A stretch of DNA of 41,600 nt, taken from the NCBI GenBank assembly GCA_011523945.1, contig WTFU01000139.1, positions 14,486 to 56,085 of the forward strand. Direction: 5' to 3'. Below, in pieces: positions 16,074-24,734 of the stretch (within the stretch, counting starts at the first letter, position 1; every line of letters begins with the position of its first letter). Made by a program: the position numbers and the translations under genes. The notes beneath the pieces are model-generated. The model did not search any database. It was not told the origin of the DNA and worked only from the letters and a program-made list of their open reading frames with translations. This stretch comes from Mariniblastus sp. (GTDB taxonomy: Bacteria; Planctomycetota; Planctomycetia; Pirellulales; Pirellulaceae).

Positions 16074-17678
16074 ATGCGACTGCCAAGATTAAGAACAGGT
16101 GGGTTTCAAGCAGCAATCTTGACTGCGTTCGGTCTTCTTTTGATCGTGAGTTGTCGCAAGACAATTGAGAATCGTTCCGTAGAGAAACCGGTGGTTGAAT
16201 CTTTAAAGCCGGCTGCGCAGTCGTTACTTTGGGCGACCGCCAGTTCGGCCTCAGAAGGCCGGTCGGGGGAGTCTGGTTTTCTATTACTAGACCGGGGGGA
16301 TCAGGCACTTGCCTGGCGGACGCGGCTGGCTGATGTTGCGGAATCTAGCATCGATGCTCAGTATTTTTTATGGAAAGACGATGACGCTGGGAAGGTAATG
16401 ATGCAGCGGCTAATTGCGGCTGCGAACCGTGGCGTGCGTGTGAGGGTACTTGTCGATGATTCGATGACGGAATCGAATCCACGTTATCTCGCGACGTTTG
16501 GAGCGCATCCCAATGTTGCGGTTCGTCTTTACAAACCATTCGGCCCCAAGGGTAAGTCGTTGGTGATGCGATGGCTGGATTATGCTTCAGATTTGAAGAT
16601 TCTCAATCGCCGCATGCATAACAAATTATTCGTCGTCGATGGAAGTTATGCGATTGTCGGTGGCCGAAACATTGGCAATGAGTATTTTGAGTACATTGGA
16701 TCGTTTTGCTTTCGATGTCGAGACTTAATGGCGGTCGGTCCCGTGGTAGATTCTACTGCCGCCGGGTTTGATCAATATTGGAATAGTGATTGGACCGTTC
16801 CAATCGAGGATGTCATTTCATCTGTTCCAAATTCTGAAGAGTCTCGTAAGTCTTGGGACGAGCTTGCAGAGTTTGCGGTGGAAGAAGCTCACTATCCGAA
16901 AGGTTTTTTTGATCTCCCCGCAGATTTTCTGACGGCGTGGAATTCAGTAAAACAACAGTTGTTTTGGGGAAATGCGCGATTACTAATTGACGCAGTGCCA
17001 CCCAGCCAAGGACAGCCAGAAGATCGACTGGGGTTCGATCAAACGGGAAAAACACTCTTGAAGATCATGAGCCAATCGGTAAGCGAAGTTTATATTCAAA
17101 GCGCTTATTTGATTTTGCTTGAAGGTGGAATGGATGCATTGCGGTCTGCAGAACTGAGGGGGGTGAAGGTCGTGCTATCGACCAATTCCATGGCATCGGA
17201 TAATCATCTATCCGCGTTTGTCGGCTATCGAAAGCAGCGAAAAGAGATGATAGAAACCGGGGCTGAACTTTTCGAGATGCGTCCCGATGATCGATCGGAA
17301 GAGTCGTTATTTAGTCCAGAGCTTTTGAAGAAATACGATACTAAATTTGGATTGCACGCTAAAACGATGGTGTTTGATGGGCGACATACGTTCGTTGGAT
17401 CGTTTAATGTTGATCCTCGTTCGGTCAATTTAAATACGGAAATGGGGCTGCTGGTTGACAGTCGTGAACTTGCGGCAGCGGTCGCGGCGAGTATCAAGAA
17501 CGATGTTGCACCCGGCAACAGTTGGCAGTTGGAAATGACGGCCGATGGAGAAATCAACTGGGTGACTCGTCGGGACGGTAAGATAGCAGAAGATTTAACA
17601 GTGGAACCAATGACGAGTGCGGCTCAACGAGCTGCCGCAGATTTATTGATGGTTGTTCCGGACAAGTCCCAGCTTTGA
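16074..17678 (+). CDS. ClsC-like phospholipase D superfamily lipoprotein
   Basis: From ATG 16074 the product has 534 residues. A signal peptide ends in a lipobox IVSC (Cys27), so it should be a lipoprotein. Two HKD motifs are complete: H182-x-K184-x4-D189 in RRMHNKLFVVDG, followed by GGRNIGNEYFE, and H428-x-K430-x4-D435 in LHAKTMVFDG, followed by SFNVDPRS. The spacing and the RDLMAVGPVV and FDQYWNSDW segments resemble E. coli ClsC (YmdC), which makes cardiolipin from phosphatidylglycerol and phosphatidylethanolamine. An upstream GTG (16041) would add 11 residues before the signal peptide and is less likely. The next gene is a second, ClsA-type enzyme. Confidence 0.88.
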   Translation: MRLPRLRTGGFQAAILTAFGLLLIVSCRKTIENRSVEKPVVESLKPAAQSLLWATASSASEGRSGESGFLLLDRGDQALAWRTRLADVAESSIDAQYFLWKDDDAGKVMMQRLIAAANRGVRVRVLVDDSMTESNPRYLATFGAHPNVAVRLYKPFGPKGKSLVMRWLDYASDLKILNRRMHNKLFVVDGSYAIVGGRNIGNEYFEYIGSFCFRCRDLMAVGPVVDSTAAGFDQYWNSDWTVPIEDVISSVPNSEESRKSWDELAEFAVEEAHYPKGFFDLPADFLTAWNSVKQQLFWGNARLLIDAVPPSQGQPEDRLGFDQTGKTLLKIMSQSVSEVYIQSAYLILLEGGMDALRSAELRGVKVVLSTNSMASDNHLSAFVGYRKQRKEMIETGAELFEMRPDDRSEESLFSPELLKKYDTKFGLHAKTMVFDGRHTFVGSFNVDPRSVNLNTEMGLLVDSRELAAAVAASIKNDVAPGNSWQLEMTADGEINWVTRRDGKIAEDLTVEPMTSAAQRAAADLLMVVPDKSQL

Positions 17679-17757
17679 TTTTCAATAAATCGAAAGGGCA
17701 TGGTCTCAGGCGTGGATTATTGATCGCCGCCTACGCACGAAAGAGGGTTGAATATCG

Positions 17758-19209
17758 ATGACAATAGCCCACCTGACGATGATTGGGATTGCTCTGCATT
17801 TGTTAGCAGAGGTGTGTTTGGTTCTCAGAGTCATGACGCGGGCTCATCGAGATCCGGCCTCACGGATTGCCTGGGTGGCAGTAATCGTCTCGGTCCCCGG
17901 CTTGGGGATGGCTGCTTATCTTTTTTTTGGTGAAGTCAATATCGGTCATCGTCGGGTTGCTCGAATCCATAAAATTCTCTCAAAAATTCCTCCGTTCGCG
18001 GAAGTGGTTGCGGCCGATTCCGAAAATGCAGTCCCGGTAATTCCTGATCAATACGAGCACCTTTTTCATACAGGCGAGTCGATCAGCGGTTTTTCGCCTC
18101 TTGGTGGAAATACCGCTGAGTTGCTGAAAGACTCCAATGCCGTTATTGATGCAATGGTCGCCGATATCGAAAAGGCGACCGACCATGTCCATGTCTTGTT
18201 TTATATCTGGCTTCCGGATAATAACGGTTTGCGAATGGTTGAAGCATTAATCCGCGCGGCGGAACGGGGAGTGGCCTGCCGAGCGATCGTCGACGATCTT
18301 GGTTCTAGATCGATGATCCGTTCGGAGCATTGGGAGAGAATGGTTTCCGCTGGGGTGAATGTGGCAACGGCGTTACCGATTGGCAGTTTGTTGATTCGTC
18401 CCTTGGTCGGGCGTTTGGATTTGCGGAATCACCGTAAGATTGTCGTCATTGATGGTGAGATTACTTATTGTGGTAGTCAAAATTGCGCGGATGCCGAATT
18501 CTTGGTGAAAGCGAAATATGCCCCCTGGGTTGATGCGGTGCTCCGATTTGAAGGGCCGATCGTGCGCCAGAACCAGCAGTTGTTTATTGGCGATTGGATG
18601 AGTAGCGTCGACGAAGATTTGACGCGATATTTGCGAAAGCCAGTGCCTGCTCCTAGTCCGGGTTTTCCCGCCCAAGTGATAGGCACAGGGCCAACCGCTC
18701 GCAACTCTGCGATGTCGGAAATGTTTGAGTCTTTGTTTTTTGCGGCTCGTCATGAGCTGACAATAACCACGCCTTATTATGTCCCTGATTCATCGATTCA
18801 GAATGCGCTTTGCGCCGCTGCATGGCGGGGAGTAAAAACGAAGATTATTTTTCCAGCGAGAAACGATTCGTTTATCGTTGCAGCGGCGAGTCGAAGTTAC
18901 TACCAAGAATTACTCGACGCGGGAGTGGAGATATATGAGTATCAGAATGGCGTATTGCACACCAAGTCGTTAACTCTGGACGGTGAGATTACTTTGATTG
19001 GTTCTGCCAATATGGACCGTCGGAGTTTTGAGCTCAATTACGAAAATAATATTCTGTTCTACGATCAGGAATTGACGCGGTGTGTCCGGCAACGGCAGCA
19101 GCAGTACCTTGAGAATTCTCATCAGGTGACGAAGGAAATGGTTGACGAGTGGTCCTTTTTGATTCGACTCTGGAATAATACTCTAGCGACCCTTGGACCT
19201 ATCCTCTAG
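17758..19209 (+). CDS. cls: cardiolipin synthase (ClsA type)
   Basis: The 483-residue protein has two N-terminal membrane segments (about 5-25 and 38-57) with the PLD nuclease N-terminal pattern RDPASRIAWVAVIVSVPGLG. Two HKD motifs follow: H225-x-K227-x4-D232 in NHRKIVVIDG and H401-x-K403-x4-D408 in LHTKSLTLDG, the latter followed by IGSANMDRRSFELNYE. This is the full architecture of bacterial cardiolipin synthase, which condenses two phosphatidylglycerols into cardiolipin at the inner membrane. It follows the ClsC-like gene by 79 bases on the same strand. Length and all catalytic residues are normal. Confidence 0.93.
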   Translation: MTIAHLTMIGIALHLLAEVCLVLRVMTRAHRDPASRIAWVAVIVSVPGLGMAAYLFFGEVNIGHRRVARIHKILSKIPPFAEVVAADSENAVPVIPDQYEHLFHTGESISGFSPLGGNTAELLKDSNAVIDAMVADIEKATDHVHVLFYIWLPDNNGLRMVEALIRAAERGVACRAIVDDLGSRSMIRSEHWERMVSAGVNVATALPIGSLLIRPLVGRLDLRNHRKIVVIDGEITYCGSQNCADAEFLVKAKYAPWVDAVLRFEGPIVRQNQQLFIGDWMSSVDEDLTRYLRKPVPAPSPGFPAQVIGTGPTARNSAMSEMFESLFFAARHELTITTPYYVPDSSIQNALCAAAWRGVKTKIIFPARNDSFIVAAASRSYYQELLDAGVEIYEYQNGVLHTKSLTLDGEITLIGSANMDRRSFELNYENNILFYDQELTRCVRQRQQQYLENSHQVTKEMVDEWSFLIRLWNNTLATLGPIL

Positions 19210-19422
19210 GTGATTTTCCAGCTCAAGGATTTTGGTTGGAGAATGAATTATTCGGATGCGTGACGACGAGAGGGGAATTCGTTACATTGGAGGTGCGTGC
19301 TTGCGAAGGCAGTCTTTGTCGTGCGGCTGAAATTATCCTGCCACACATTAAGTTTGTTAAGCGTAGCAGTGCGTCACAAAATGTTTGTTGAATTGACTTT
19401 TTAGCTTAAAAGGAATTTCGCC

Positions 19423-19938
19423 ATGAGCGAGCCGGTAACCGTTGCTGCGTTTAATAAAATATCAGAGGCAGAGTCTGCAGTGGGGCAATTGGTCGAGGGG
19501 GGAGTTCCAGCCGACGTGATTTCCATTTTGGCCAAAGATCTACAGTGCGAAAAACAGATTCATGGTTTCGTTACTGCTTGTGATGTCGCAAAAAAAACGG
19601 CGACGGGGACAGCATGGATGGGCGGTTTGTTTGGTGTACTTGCTGGCGCTGCGTTAGTTTGGATACCGGGCGCTGGCCCTTTAGTAGTCGCTGGTTCTTT
19701 GACGTCCACTCTGCTGGGCGGGGTCGAAGGCGCGGTTGCCGGAGCAGCGGCGGGTGGTGTACTGGGTTGGCTTAGTGCGTTAGGAATTGAGAAAAAGCAC
19801 ATTCTCAAATATGAGGAGCACCTCAAAGCTGGAAGGTATTTAGTTGTAATCAATGCCGGAGTTGAAGAATTGAAAACAGCGGATTCAATCTTAAGCGAAT
19901 CCGATCATGCTGAACTGCACCTGAGCAATGCGGCTTGA
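19423..19938 (+). CDS. general-stress-like membrane protein (glycine-zipper type)
   Basis: The 171-residue protein starts with an alpha/beta module (EPVTVAAFNKISEAESAVGQLVEGGVPAD) like that of the YflT/general stress protein 17M family, whose members carry a ferredoxin-like fold. The middle (about 65-125) is hydrophobic and rich in Gly and Ala, with glycine-zipper spacing. A C-terminal module (ILKYEEHLKAGRYLVVINAG) follows. The ATG has an AAGGA site upstream. Similar proteins are membrane-associated stress proteins of unknown activity. Its place after two cardiolipin synthase-type genes suggests an envelope-stress role, which is inference. Confidence 0.75.
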   Translation: MSEPVTVAAFNKISEAESAVGQLVEGGVPADVISILAKDLQCEKQIHGFVTACDVAKKTATGTAWMGGLFGVLAGAALVWIPGAGPLVVAGSLTSTLLGGVEGAVAGAAAGGVLGWLSALGIEKKHILKYEEHLKAGRYLVVINAGVEELKTADSILSESDHAELHLSNAA

Positions 19939-19982
19939 AACATGATTCCAGCTGGAAATTCTCAGCGCGATGCAAATGCCGA

Positions 19983-20477
19983 TTAACTGGTTCCTTGAAG
20001 AACCGACGATTTAATGTTCATTAACTGAAATCCATTTTTCATAATCGTTTTTCCGTCTACCCGAACAACCGCAGAAAAGTCAAATACCTGGCTAATTTGC
20101 TCGTTGAGGGAGACCGTGGTGATCAATACATCCCCCGGCCTCGCGAATCCTTTGTATCTGGCGTGATTAGTTTTAACGAGAACTCCTAATGCATACTCGT
20201 TAAAAAATGGATCTTCGGTATTGAATTCTTCCATGGGATTGTAGTGCGAAGCAATTAAGATTCCAGCGGATTGCGTCGTCAATTCATGCATCATCGCGCC
20301 TGGAAAAATAGGGGCGCCCGGGAAGTGACCCTTGATAAAACCTTCTTCACCCGTGACAGTTCTTTGGGTGACCACTTCGGTTGGCGAAACCGAAACGACT
20401 TGGTCGACCAGCAAATAAGGGGGACGATGATGAAGGTAGCTTTTAACGTCTTCGAAATGGTGTTGATAATACTTCAT
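19983..20477 (-). CDS. FabZ/FabA-like hot-dog hydroxyacyl-ACP dehydratase
   Basis: The 164-residue protein has the hot-dog central motif GHFPGAPIFPGAMMHELTTQ. It supplies the catalytic pair His51 and Glu65, spaced 14 residues apart as in FabZ. The N-terminal RPPYLLVDQVVSVSP matches the substrate-tunnel strand of 3-hydroxyacyl-ACP dehydratases, which remove water during fatty acid elongation. No other fatty acid genes are nearby, so it may be an accessory copy for a special lipid. A thioesterase-like role cannot be excluded. It is transcribed toward the stress gene and is separated from the propeller gene on its other side by 119 bases. Confidence 0.85.
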   Translation of the reverse strand: MKYYQHHFEDVKSYLHHRPPYLLVDQVVSVSPTEVVTQRTVTGEEGFIKGHFPGAPIFPGAMMHELTTQSAGILIASHYNPMEEFNTEDPFFNEYALGVLVKTNHARYKGFARPGDVLITTVSLNEQISQVFDFSAVVRVDGKTIMKNGFQLMNIKSSVLQGTS

Positions 20478-20596
20478 GGAGTTACCAATTGAATTTTCAA
20501 AATAAACACACCGAAGCAGCAGTCTGACGCATTTTTTTGTGCAGAAGATTCGTCTAGAAAAAAATCAGACCTTGCGTTGGGTGCTGCAGAATAGAG

Positions 20597-21910
20597 CTAA
20601 CGGATGCAGTAAAGTTTTTTCACACCGCGAATCAACAATGAATTTCCAGCCACTGCTGGTGTTGACCAGAATAAATCGTCAGCGATTTGGTTGGTTGCGA
20701 CAATGTTCATCTTATCAGTTGCCTCAAGAACAACCGTCTTTCCTGTTTCATCCATCATGAAGACTCGATCACCAGCTGCCCACATGGAAGCAGCCATCGA
20801 GCCTAGGCTCGTTCTTTCTTTAAAGCTGACCGAACCGTCGTCCGTAGAATAGCAAGTCAGTTTTTGTCGGCTGGGGATATAAACGTTGCCGTTGACTGCG
20901 ACGGGTGAAGCGAGTCCCGGACCCGCTTGCATCACTCTCCACTCCATTCCTGCGGCTTTTAGATCTGGAGTGAAAGCTTGGGTTCCCGACATTGAGTCGT
21001 TGATGGCAACCAGAGGTCCGTTACTTCTTGGCCCACTATTCCCAAAGTATATTTTTTGATCATCCGCAGCAGGTGAGGCACTGAACGACATGCCAATGTC
21101 CGACATGCTCCAAAGTTCGTCGCCGGTTTTCGGGTCGTAAGATCGAACAAAACCAGAGCCACAGGCAATCAATTCATTTCGATTCTTATTTTTCCAAAAC
21201 AGAGGGGTCGACCAAGACGTTCGGCCCTCTCGCTCTTTTCGCCAGCGGATTTTCCCTGTGGCTCCATCGAATGCTGTAATGAAAGACGTTTCATCGTTAT
21301 CGCACTGGATAAATACATTGCCGTCGCCGAGTGTAAGTGAACTTCCGGTACCGAAGCCATTGCCTGTTGGATAAGCTCCGATCTCTTGGCGCCAAACTTC
21401 GTTTCCGTCGAAATCAAAGGCAGTGATAATTCCTACGGCGGCGAAATAAACGTAAACGCGTTTCCCATCAGTCGCAGGGGATTCCGTCGCGTAAGAGTTC
21501 GAACCGTGGATTGGAAACTCAGGTTGTTGTTCGGTGATCGTCGATTCCCAAAGTTGTTTACCGTCCTCGAGGTTAAAAGACACAACTTTAAATTTAACTT
21601 TCGTGTCAGGTTTTTTAGGGCGCATGTCCCCTACCCCTTCCATGAAGCTTACCGGAGGCTTTGCACCGACGGCGGTTGTAAGGAAAATCTGTCCATTGGA
21701 GACAATTGGCGACGACAGTCCGCCCCCCGGCAGATCGATGCTCCAGGCGACATTCTCGCTTTCACTCCAAGTTTCGGGAAAATTCAGTTCGCTCACCACG
21801 CCGTTGCCATCCGGTCCGCGAAACTGAGGCCAATCAGTGACTTGTCCATAAACGCTCGCGTTAAATCCCAGGCTGAGTATGCACAAAAAAGCGAAGAATT
21901 TGGATTTCAT
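20597..21910 (-). CDS. secreted PQQ-like beta-propeller protein
   Basis: I place the start at the ATG at 21910, which begins a signal peptide (MKSKFFAFLCILSLGFNASV then YGQ). The longer frame would put about 68 uncharged, unlikely residues before it. The 437-residue product continues VTDWPQFRGPDGNGVV, the WPxFRG entry motif of planctomycete propeller proteins, and repeats such as GKQLWES, GKIRWRKE and GDELWSM, which are blades of the PQQ-like fold. No PQQ-dehydrogenase catalytic set was recognised, so it may be a binding or structural protein, probably exported. It has a paralogue at 23162-24439. Confidence 0.85.
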   Translation of the reverse strand: MKSKFFAFLCILSLGFNASVYGQVTDWPQFRGPDGNGVVSELNFPETWSESENVAWSIDLPGGGLSSPIVSNGQIFLTTAVGAKPPVSFMEGVGDMRPKKPDTKVKFKVVSFNLEDGKQLWESTITEQQPEFPIHGSNSYATESPATDGKRVYVYFAAVGIITAFDFDGNEVWRQEIGAYPTGNGFGTGSSLTLGDGNVFIQCDNDETSFITAFDGATGKIRWRKEREGRTSWSTPLFWKNKNRNELIACGSGFVRSYDPKTGDELWSMSDIGMSFSASPAADDQKIYFGNSGPRSNGPLVAINDSMSGTQAFTPDLKAAGMEWRVMQAGPGLASPVAVNGNVYIPSRQKLTCYSTDDGSVSFKERTSLGSMAASMWAAGDRVFMMDETGKTVVLEATDKMNIVATNQIADDLFWSTPAVAGNSLLIRGVKKLYCIR

Positions 21911-22119
21911 GAGTTTCTTTTCCAGCAGTATGAACGTTTTTATTTCGAAGATCCCGCAGAAAGTTCTGGGAGATAACGTGTTGGCAAGGGGTTTTCGATT
22001 GAAGTAAGAAAACGTAAAAAAACCGCTTGTTAATTGTTGCGATTTTGGGATTCCGGCTGGGACATCAATTGCAACCGGTGAACAGCGATCGGCGGAGATT
22101 TCTAGGCGAGTCACTCGGC

Positions 22120-22701
22120 TCAGAGTTCCACGCTTTTAATTTGTTCGAACTCAGCCTTTGATACAAATTTTCCCTGCCAACTGTTACTAATCCAGCGATA
22201 CCAAATGTAGACGTCTCCGTCATCGTCTTGATTGGCAGATAACTGGTCTTGGGTAATTTCGTTTCCGACTTCCCATTGTAAGGTATGGTAAGTTTTTTTC
22301 TTTTGGAATTGACTGAACTCATGGTCTGATAAATGAGCTGGCTTTCCAATGCTGTGAACGGTTACAAATTTTGGCCGCCCGTTTTCACCGGCATCGAATT
22401 CGAATTGAAAGAACGCAGATGATAAATCAATTGAGTCTGAGTTTCGGCCGTCATCGACTTCGATGTAGGACTCCATCAATTGAGCTGCTTTAAGTGCAAC
22501 CTTTTTGTGGAATTTTGGGAGCCGTTTTTTTTCTTTGATGTATTGGCTGCCAAGTTTTAGATTTTTTTCACTGAGACATTCATTTGAAAGCGCCATGGAG
22601 ACAACGCGATCGCGATGATGTACTGGCTTCTTTTGACAAAATTCGCATTTAGTCATCGGACCTGACTTGGGCGATCCACACTGGAAACAGACGGCAATCA
22701 C
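22120..22701 (-). CDS. zinc-ribbon protein of unknown function
   Basis: The 193-residue protein starts with two CxxC knuckles (CFQC at residues 5-8 and CEFC at 19-22), a compact zinc ribbon. It is followed by HHRDRVVSMALSNECLSEKN and a lysine-rich stretch. The rest has an acidic segment (DDGRNSDSIDLSSAF) and ends with an aromatic part, YIWYRWISNSW, and a short charged tail. No catalytic motif is recognised. It has no signal peptide although both neighbours are exported propeller proteins. Its function is unknown. Confidence 0.7.
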   Translation of the reverse strand: MIAVCFQCGSPKSGPMTKCEFCQKKPVHHRDRVVSMALSNECLSEKNLKLGSQYIKEKKRLPKFHKKVALKAAQLMESYIEVDDGRNSDSIDLSSAFFQFEFDAGENGRPKFVTVHSIGKPAHLSDHEFSQFQKKKTYHTLQWEVGNEITQDQLSANQDDDGDVYIWYRWISNSWQGKFVSKAEFEQIKSVEL

Positions 22702-23161
22702 ATAACTCTCCTGTTTACAGACAGTAAAATATTTTTTGCAAGATCGAGACGATTATTCAATTTAGTAAGCGAGTTGTTTGGCCAGCGGTGGTGTGAGTTG
22801 GCTAGGTAAGATTTTGTAATCTAAATCAGCTCGTTGGCAGAGGATCCTGAGCTGGCATTCACGTAGAGTTATAAATGTCCGTAAATACTGCAAAGGTTAG
22901 TCCATGCCGTATAGGAGACCCTAAAAGCTGAATTCTCAGTATAGCGGTGATTTGAGATGATTGCTGTCCGAATTGCCAAACTAATGGTTGATTAGTTTCG
23001 AGGTTCTTTCGGAGAAGCCAAATGAATTGGTGTTTTTTTGTTGCTTTCAACTTCTCTAAAAAATAAAACCCGAACCTCTGCATCGCCTGCTGAAGTTCGG
23101 GTTCAAATTGTCTGGAAAAAATTGTGCCGCTATTCAATTACGAATTAACGTTCAATTGAAA
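22702..23161. other. 460-base gap holding a terminator and a doubtful frame
   Basis: This spacer ends with the terminator and the tandem duplication described in separate entries. A 92-codon minus-strand frame (22859-23137) runs through the terminator stem and has no recognisable family, so I do not call it. The remainder is AT-rich and shows nothing else I can support. Confidence 0.5.
23067..23103 (-). terminator. rho-independent terminator of the propeller gene at 23162-24439
   Basis: The arms AACCCGAAC and GTTCGGGTT are a perfect 9-base-pair stem with a 19-base loop. On the minus strand the stem is followed by TTATTTTTT. It lies 58 bases downstream of the stop of the upstream propeller gene, the right place and direction. 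Confidence 0.7.
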
Positions 23162-23177
23162 TTAACGTTCAATTGAG
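23144..23177. repeat. 17-bp tandem direct duplication at the stop codon
   Basis: The unit ATTAACGTTCAATTGAA is followed immediately by a copy differing only in the last base (16 of 17 match). The second copy covers the last codons and stop of the propeller gene on the minus strand, so the duplication makes a second stop region just downstream. It looks like a replication-slippage event. Confidence 0.7.
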
Positions 23178-24439
23178 TAACAGAGGATTTTGTCATCTTC
23201 TCGTAAATAGAGCTGCCCGCCAACGATGACCGGATGGGCCCAACTGGGGCGATCTCCGCTTCCAGGTACTTTGAAGTTTGCCACTTCTTGAAACGAACTT
23301 GGATCTGCTTTGACCAGTGTCATGACGCCATTGCTATAGCGGACATAAACATGGCCCTCCGCACCGACCACGCTTGCTGACTTTTTGCCTGAGCCTCTTG
23401 ATTTCCACTTGATTTCTCCAGTCATCAGATCGGCGCAGAACGGAAGTCCTTTGTCATCAGAATCACCATACAAATAATCGCCCATGAGGATGATACCGCC
23501 GTGCTTATTTGCAAGATTTGGATTGAGACCGTAGATTTCTTCAATCTTTACTTTTCCACCTGAGCCAGATTGCTTTAACAGTGCGCCGCCTCGCTTGTAA
23601 CCGGCCGAAAAGAAAACGAGGTCATCTCGGACAATGGGGGTCGGAATCACCGCAGTTGTTTTGTCAATTGGATAAGACCAAAGCAGTTCACCGTCAGAGG
23701 CACGAACACCGAGAGCGCCGCTGCCGGTGGTTTGGACATAGACCTTGGTTCCGCCGATATTTGCGATCACGACCGACGCGTGCCCGGCGCCACGATCGCC
23801 GTCGCGAACCGTAGACCATTTAAGCTTGCCCGTTTTTTTATCGAGGGCGACCATCGTATTTTCAGTGCCGCCTGGCGTGCAAATTAGGTGGTCACCGTCG
23901 ATCAATACTGATTCGCTGTATCCCCAGCTATCTGCTTTTTTACCTTGAAACTCTTTCTTGAGGTCGATTTTCCAAAGTTCTTTACCATCAGTCTGAAGGC
24001 AAATTAACTTTCCGAATGGCGTGATGACATAAACCCGATCACCGTCTACCGTTGGCGTGCTGCGTGAACTCTGCCAATTGTCTGGTCCTTGGTTCCATGC
24101 TGGTCCCGTTTTTGTTCTCCAGATTCTTTTTCCAGTTTCACGGTCGAAACAGGACATGTACTCGTCTTTGTTTGACTCGGACGGTAAGCCATCGCCCAGC
24201 GTGTAGAGTCGGTTGTCATCTACAGCAACACTTGCGTACCCCCGACCACAGCCTTCCGCTTCCCAGACTAATTTTGGTCCTTGCGATGGCCAGTCCGTGA
24301 GGAGCCCGGTCTCCGGTGATACCCCGGTCCGTTCGGCTCCACGAAACGTTGGCCAGTTTGCCTGTTGTCCCGATGCTTGAGCCGAAACAAGTAAACACAC
24401 GATAGCTACTGGATACGATAGAAAAAAGCGAGTCTTCAT
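23162..24439 (-). CDS. secreted PQQ-like beta-propeller protein (paralogue)
   Basis: The 425-residue protein has a signal peptide (MKTRFFLSYPVAIVCLLVSA, cleaved near ASG-Q) and then ANWPTFRGAERTGVS, the same entry motif as the gene at 20597-21910. Propeller blades show as GKRIWRTKTG, GKLKWSTV, GELLWSYP and GEIKWKSRG. The product is probably periplasmic or exported. In planctomycetes such proteins are numerous, and their ligands are mostly unknown; PQQ binding is not shown by any residue here. The strong terminator and a 17-bp duplication lie at its 3' end. The 295-base upstream gap separates it from the kinase operon. Confidence 0.87.
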   Translation of the reverse strand: MKTRFFLSYPVAIVCLLVSAQASGQQANWPTFRGAERTGVSPETGLLTDWPSQGPKLVWEAEGCGRGYASVAVDDNRLYTLGDGLPSESNKDEYMSCFDRETGKRIWRTKTGPAWNQGPDNWQSSRSTPTVDGDRVYVITPFGKLICLQTDGKELWKIDLKKEFQGKKADSWGYSESVLIDGDHLICTPGGTENTMVALDKKTGKLKWSTVRDGDRGAGHASVVIANIGGTKVYVQTTGSGALGVRASDGELLWSYPIDKTTAVIPTPIVRDDLVFFSAGYKRGGALLKQSGSGGKVKIEEIYGLNPNLANKHGGIILMGDYLYGDSDDKGLPFCADLMTGEIKWKSRGSGKKSASVVGAEGHVYVRYSNGVMTLVKADPSSFQEVANFKVPGSGDRPSWAHPVIVGGQLYLREDDKILCYSIER

Positions 24440-24734
24440 CGGTTGGTTCCACGAAAAAGGTTAATGTGAATTCGAGAATTCAAACGGTTAAAAAATGGGT
24501 GTTTGTTTTGAGGCTAATTAGTTTAGCAAATGGTAACCGGTGTGCGTTATACATACTTCAAAATCTTTTTCTCAATACGTTAACGCCCTCAGATTGTCCG
24601 ATTACTCGTTAAGCCCCGCGCTGCTGAGAAAATGCGTCGCAAATCCACCGTTTTTAGAAAAACTGGACTCAGATAGCTCGCGTTAAGTGGGATAACGCCC
24701 CCAATCAGTGGGTCGAGCTTGGTTCTAAGACGCG

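Noticed and set aside
22859..23137. 92-codon minus-strand frame
   Set aside because: It runs through the stem of a good terminator and has no family resemblance.
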